Source: an uncultured Porphyromonadaceae bacterium
GTDB taxonomy: Bacteria > Bacteroidota > Bacteroidia > Bacteroidales > Muribaculaceae
Direction of reading: 5' to 3'
NCBI GenBank assembly: GCA_905193485.1
Contig: CAJJOX010000099.1
Coordinates: 1 to 7,813, forward strand
DNA: 7,813 bases
Each line of letters starts with the position of its first letter. The stretch's first letter is position 1. Positions 7,198 to 7,813 of the stretch are shown here, piece after piece. The notes under the pieces are model-generated. The model was given only the letters and a program-made list of their open reading frames with translations. It had not been told where the DNA came from and searched no databases. Made by a program: the position numbers and the translations under genes.

Positions 7198-7813
7198 TCG
7201 TAGTAAACTGAATAATTATTATAGCGTTGTTTCAAACCATTGATGTATTTAGCTTGTTTATCGGAAAGACTTGAAGTATCACAAATTTGCAATTGTGTAA
7301 ATAACTCCAATAATTTAGCAATATCCGACTCAATAGACTGTTGAATCAGTTCATTGGAATTTAGATTTTTCTCGTTGGCAAAGGTTGTGATTTCAGCGAT
7401 TGAATGATCCGTACTATCCAATAATGAATCAATGTCGGCTACAATACAAACTATGTTATACTGTCGTTTTAAAGACGGAGGGACAATCCTGCCATTGATA
7501 TTGCCCAGTTTAAAAACAGACTCATCCTCTGATAATAATGCTAATGGCCAGACAGAGTAATCTATTTCATATGGTTTATTAAGGCTTTCATTTAGGCTGT
7601 CGAGTTGCTCATCTAATAGAGATACAAGATACGTTAAATCTTCAACCTGAAGCATCAGAGAATCCAGTAGCATATCTTTCTTTTTGATGCCTGGAATTGT
7701 TTCACTTCGCTTATTGATTATGTCGCGCAGTTGAACCTCTGAAACCTGTTCAAACTCATCCTGTGCCGATTCGATTTCCTGAGCCGATACAGCTATCGCG
7801 GACAAAAATGACA
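7194..7813 (-). CDS. Exported coiled-coil protein of unknown function, N-terminus cut by window edge
   Basis: I do not recognise this protein. The frame remains open to the right edge, so its start lies outside. The TTG at 7805 that could serve as a start is probably internal, because the visible beginning (SFLSAIAVSAQE) looks like the end of a signal peptide cleaved at VSA-QE. Residues here count from that TTG. A heptad-like segment at about 46-76 (LLDSLMLQVEDLTYLVSLLD onward) suggests a coiled coil. A central stretch around 83-125 (SVWPLALL, VFKLGNINGRIVPP) looks globular, and the remainder is helical and acidic, ending in RYNNYSVYYE. No catalytic motif is visible. It is the first visible gene of the cassette and overlaps the protease start by ATGA. 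It probably acts in the periplasm with the protease and the membrane protein, as inferred from coupling only. Confidence 0.8.
   Translation of the reverse strand, partial: SFLSAIAVSAQEIESAQDEFEQVSEVQLRDIINKRSETIPGIKKKDMLLDSLMLQVEDLTYLVSLLDEQLDSLNESLNKPYEIDYSVWPLALLSEDESVFKLGNINGRIVPPSLKRQYNIVCIVADIDSLLDSTDHSIAEITTFANEKNLNSNELIQQSIESDIAKLLELFTQLQICDTSSLSDKQAKYINGLKQRYNNYSVYYE

Noticed and set aside
1..7813. CRISPR array, tRNA, rRNA, transposase, integrase or restriction enzyme
   Set aside because: I found no regularly spaced repeats, cloverleaf-like sequences or recognisable motifs of such genes on either strand.

Overview
The window looks like a piece of a gut-type Bacteroidales chromosome (Bacteroidota). 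The reasons are a typical DnaK, a serine-type sulfatase paired with a GH29 fucosidase, signal peptides ending just before Q or E, no Shine-Dalgarno-like leaders, and a TTG / TAnnTTTG-like promoter. A Muribaculaceae- or Bacteroides-like host is a guess. No RNA gene, CRISPR array, transposase or complete mobile element is visible.

Layout. (1) Positions 1-1554, minus strand: dnaK, with its N-terminal 518 codons present and its C-terminus cut by the left edge. (2) Positions 1555-1795: a divergent intergenic region. It carries direct repeats and a plausible plus-strand promoter. (3) Positions 1796-5217, plus strand: a two-gene operon with an ATGA overlap. It encodes an exported S1-family sulfatase and an exported GH29 alpha-L-fucosidase with a discoidin-like C-terminus. 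Together they probably trim sulfated, fucosylated host glycans such as mucin O-glycans in the periplasm. (4) Positions 5218-5455: a convergent gap with a perfect 14-bp hairpin. (5) Positions 5456-7813, minus strand: three tightly overlapping genes in clearly AT-richer DNA. In transcription order they encode an exported coiled-coil protein (5' end outside the window), a retropepsin-like aspartic protease that is probably a lipoprotein, and a single-pass membrane protein. The membrane protein has a cytoplasmic N-terminal domain, a coiled coil on each side of the membrane and a beta-rich outer domain ending in GKRW.

The first two units are ordinary in content. The third is the part worth attention. 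Its base composition differs sharply from its neighbours, its genes are translationally coupled, and its products would all meet at the cell envelope. This suggests one envelope-located module, possibly proteolysis-linked signalling. I do not recognise it as a described system. Its promoter and possibly further genes lie beyond the right edge.
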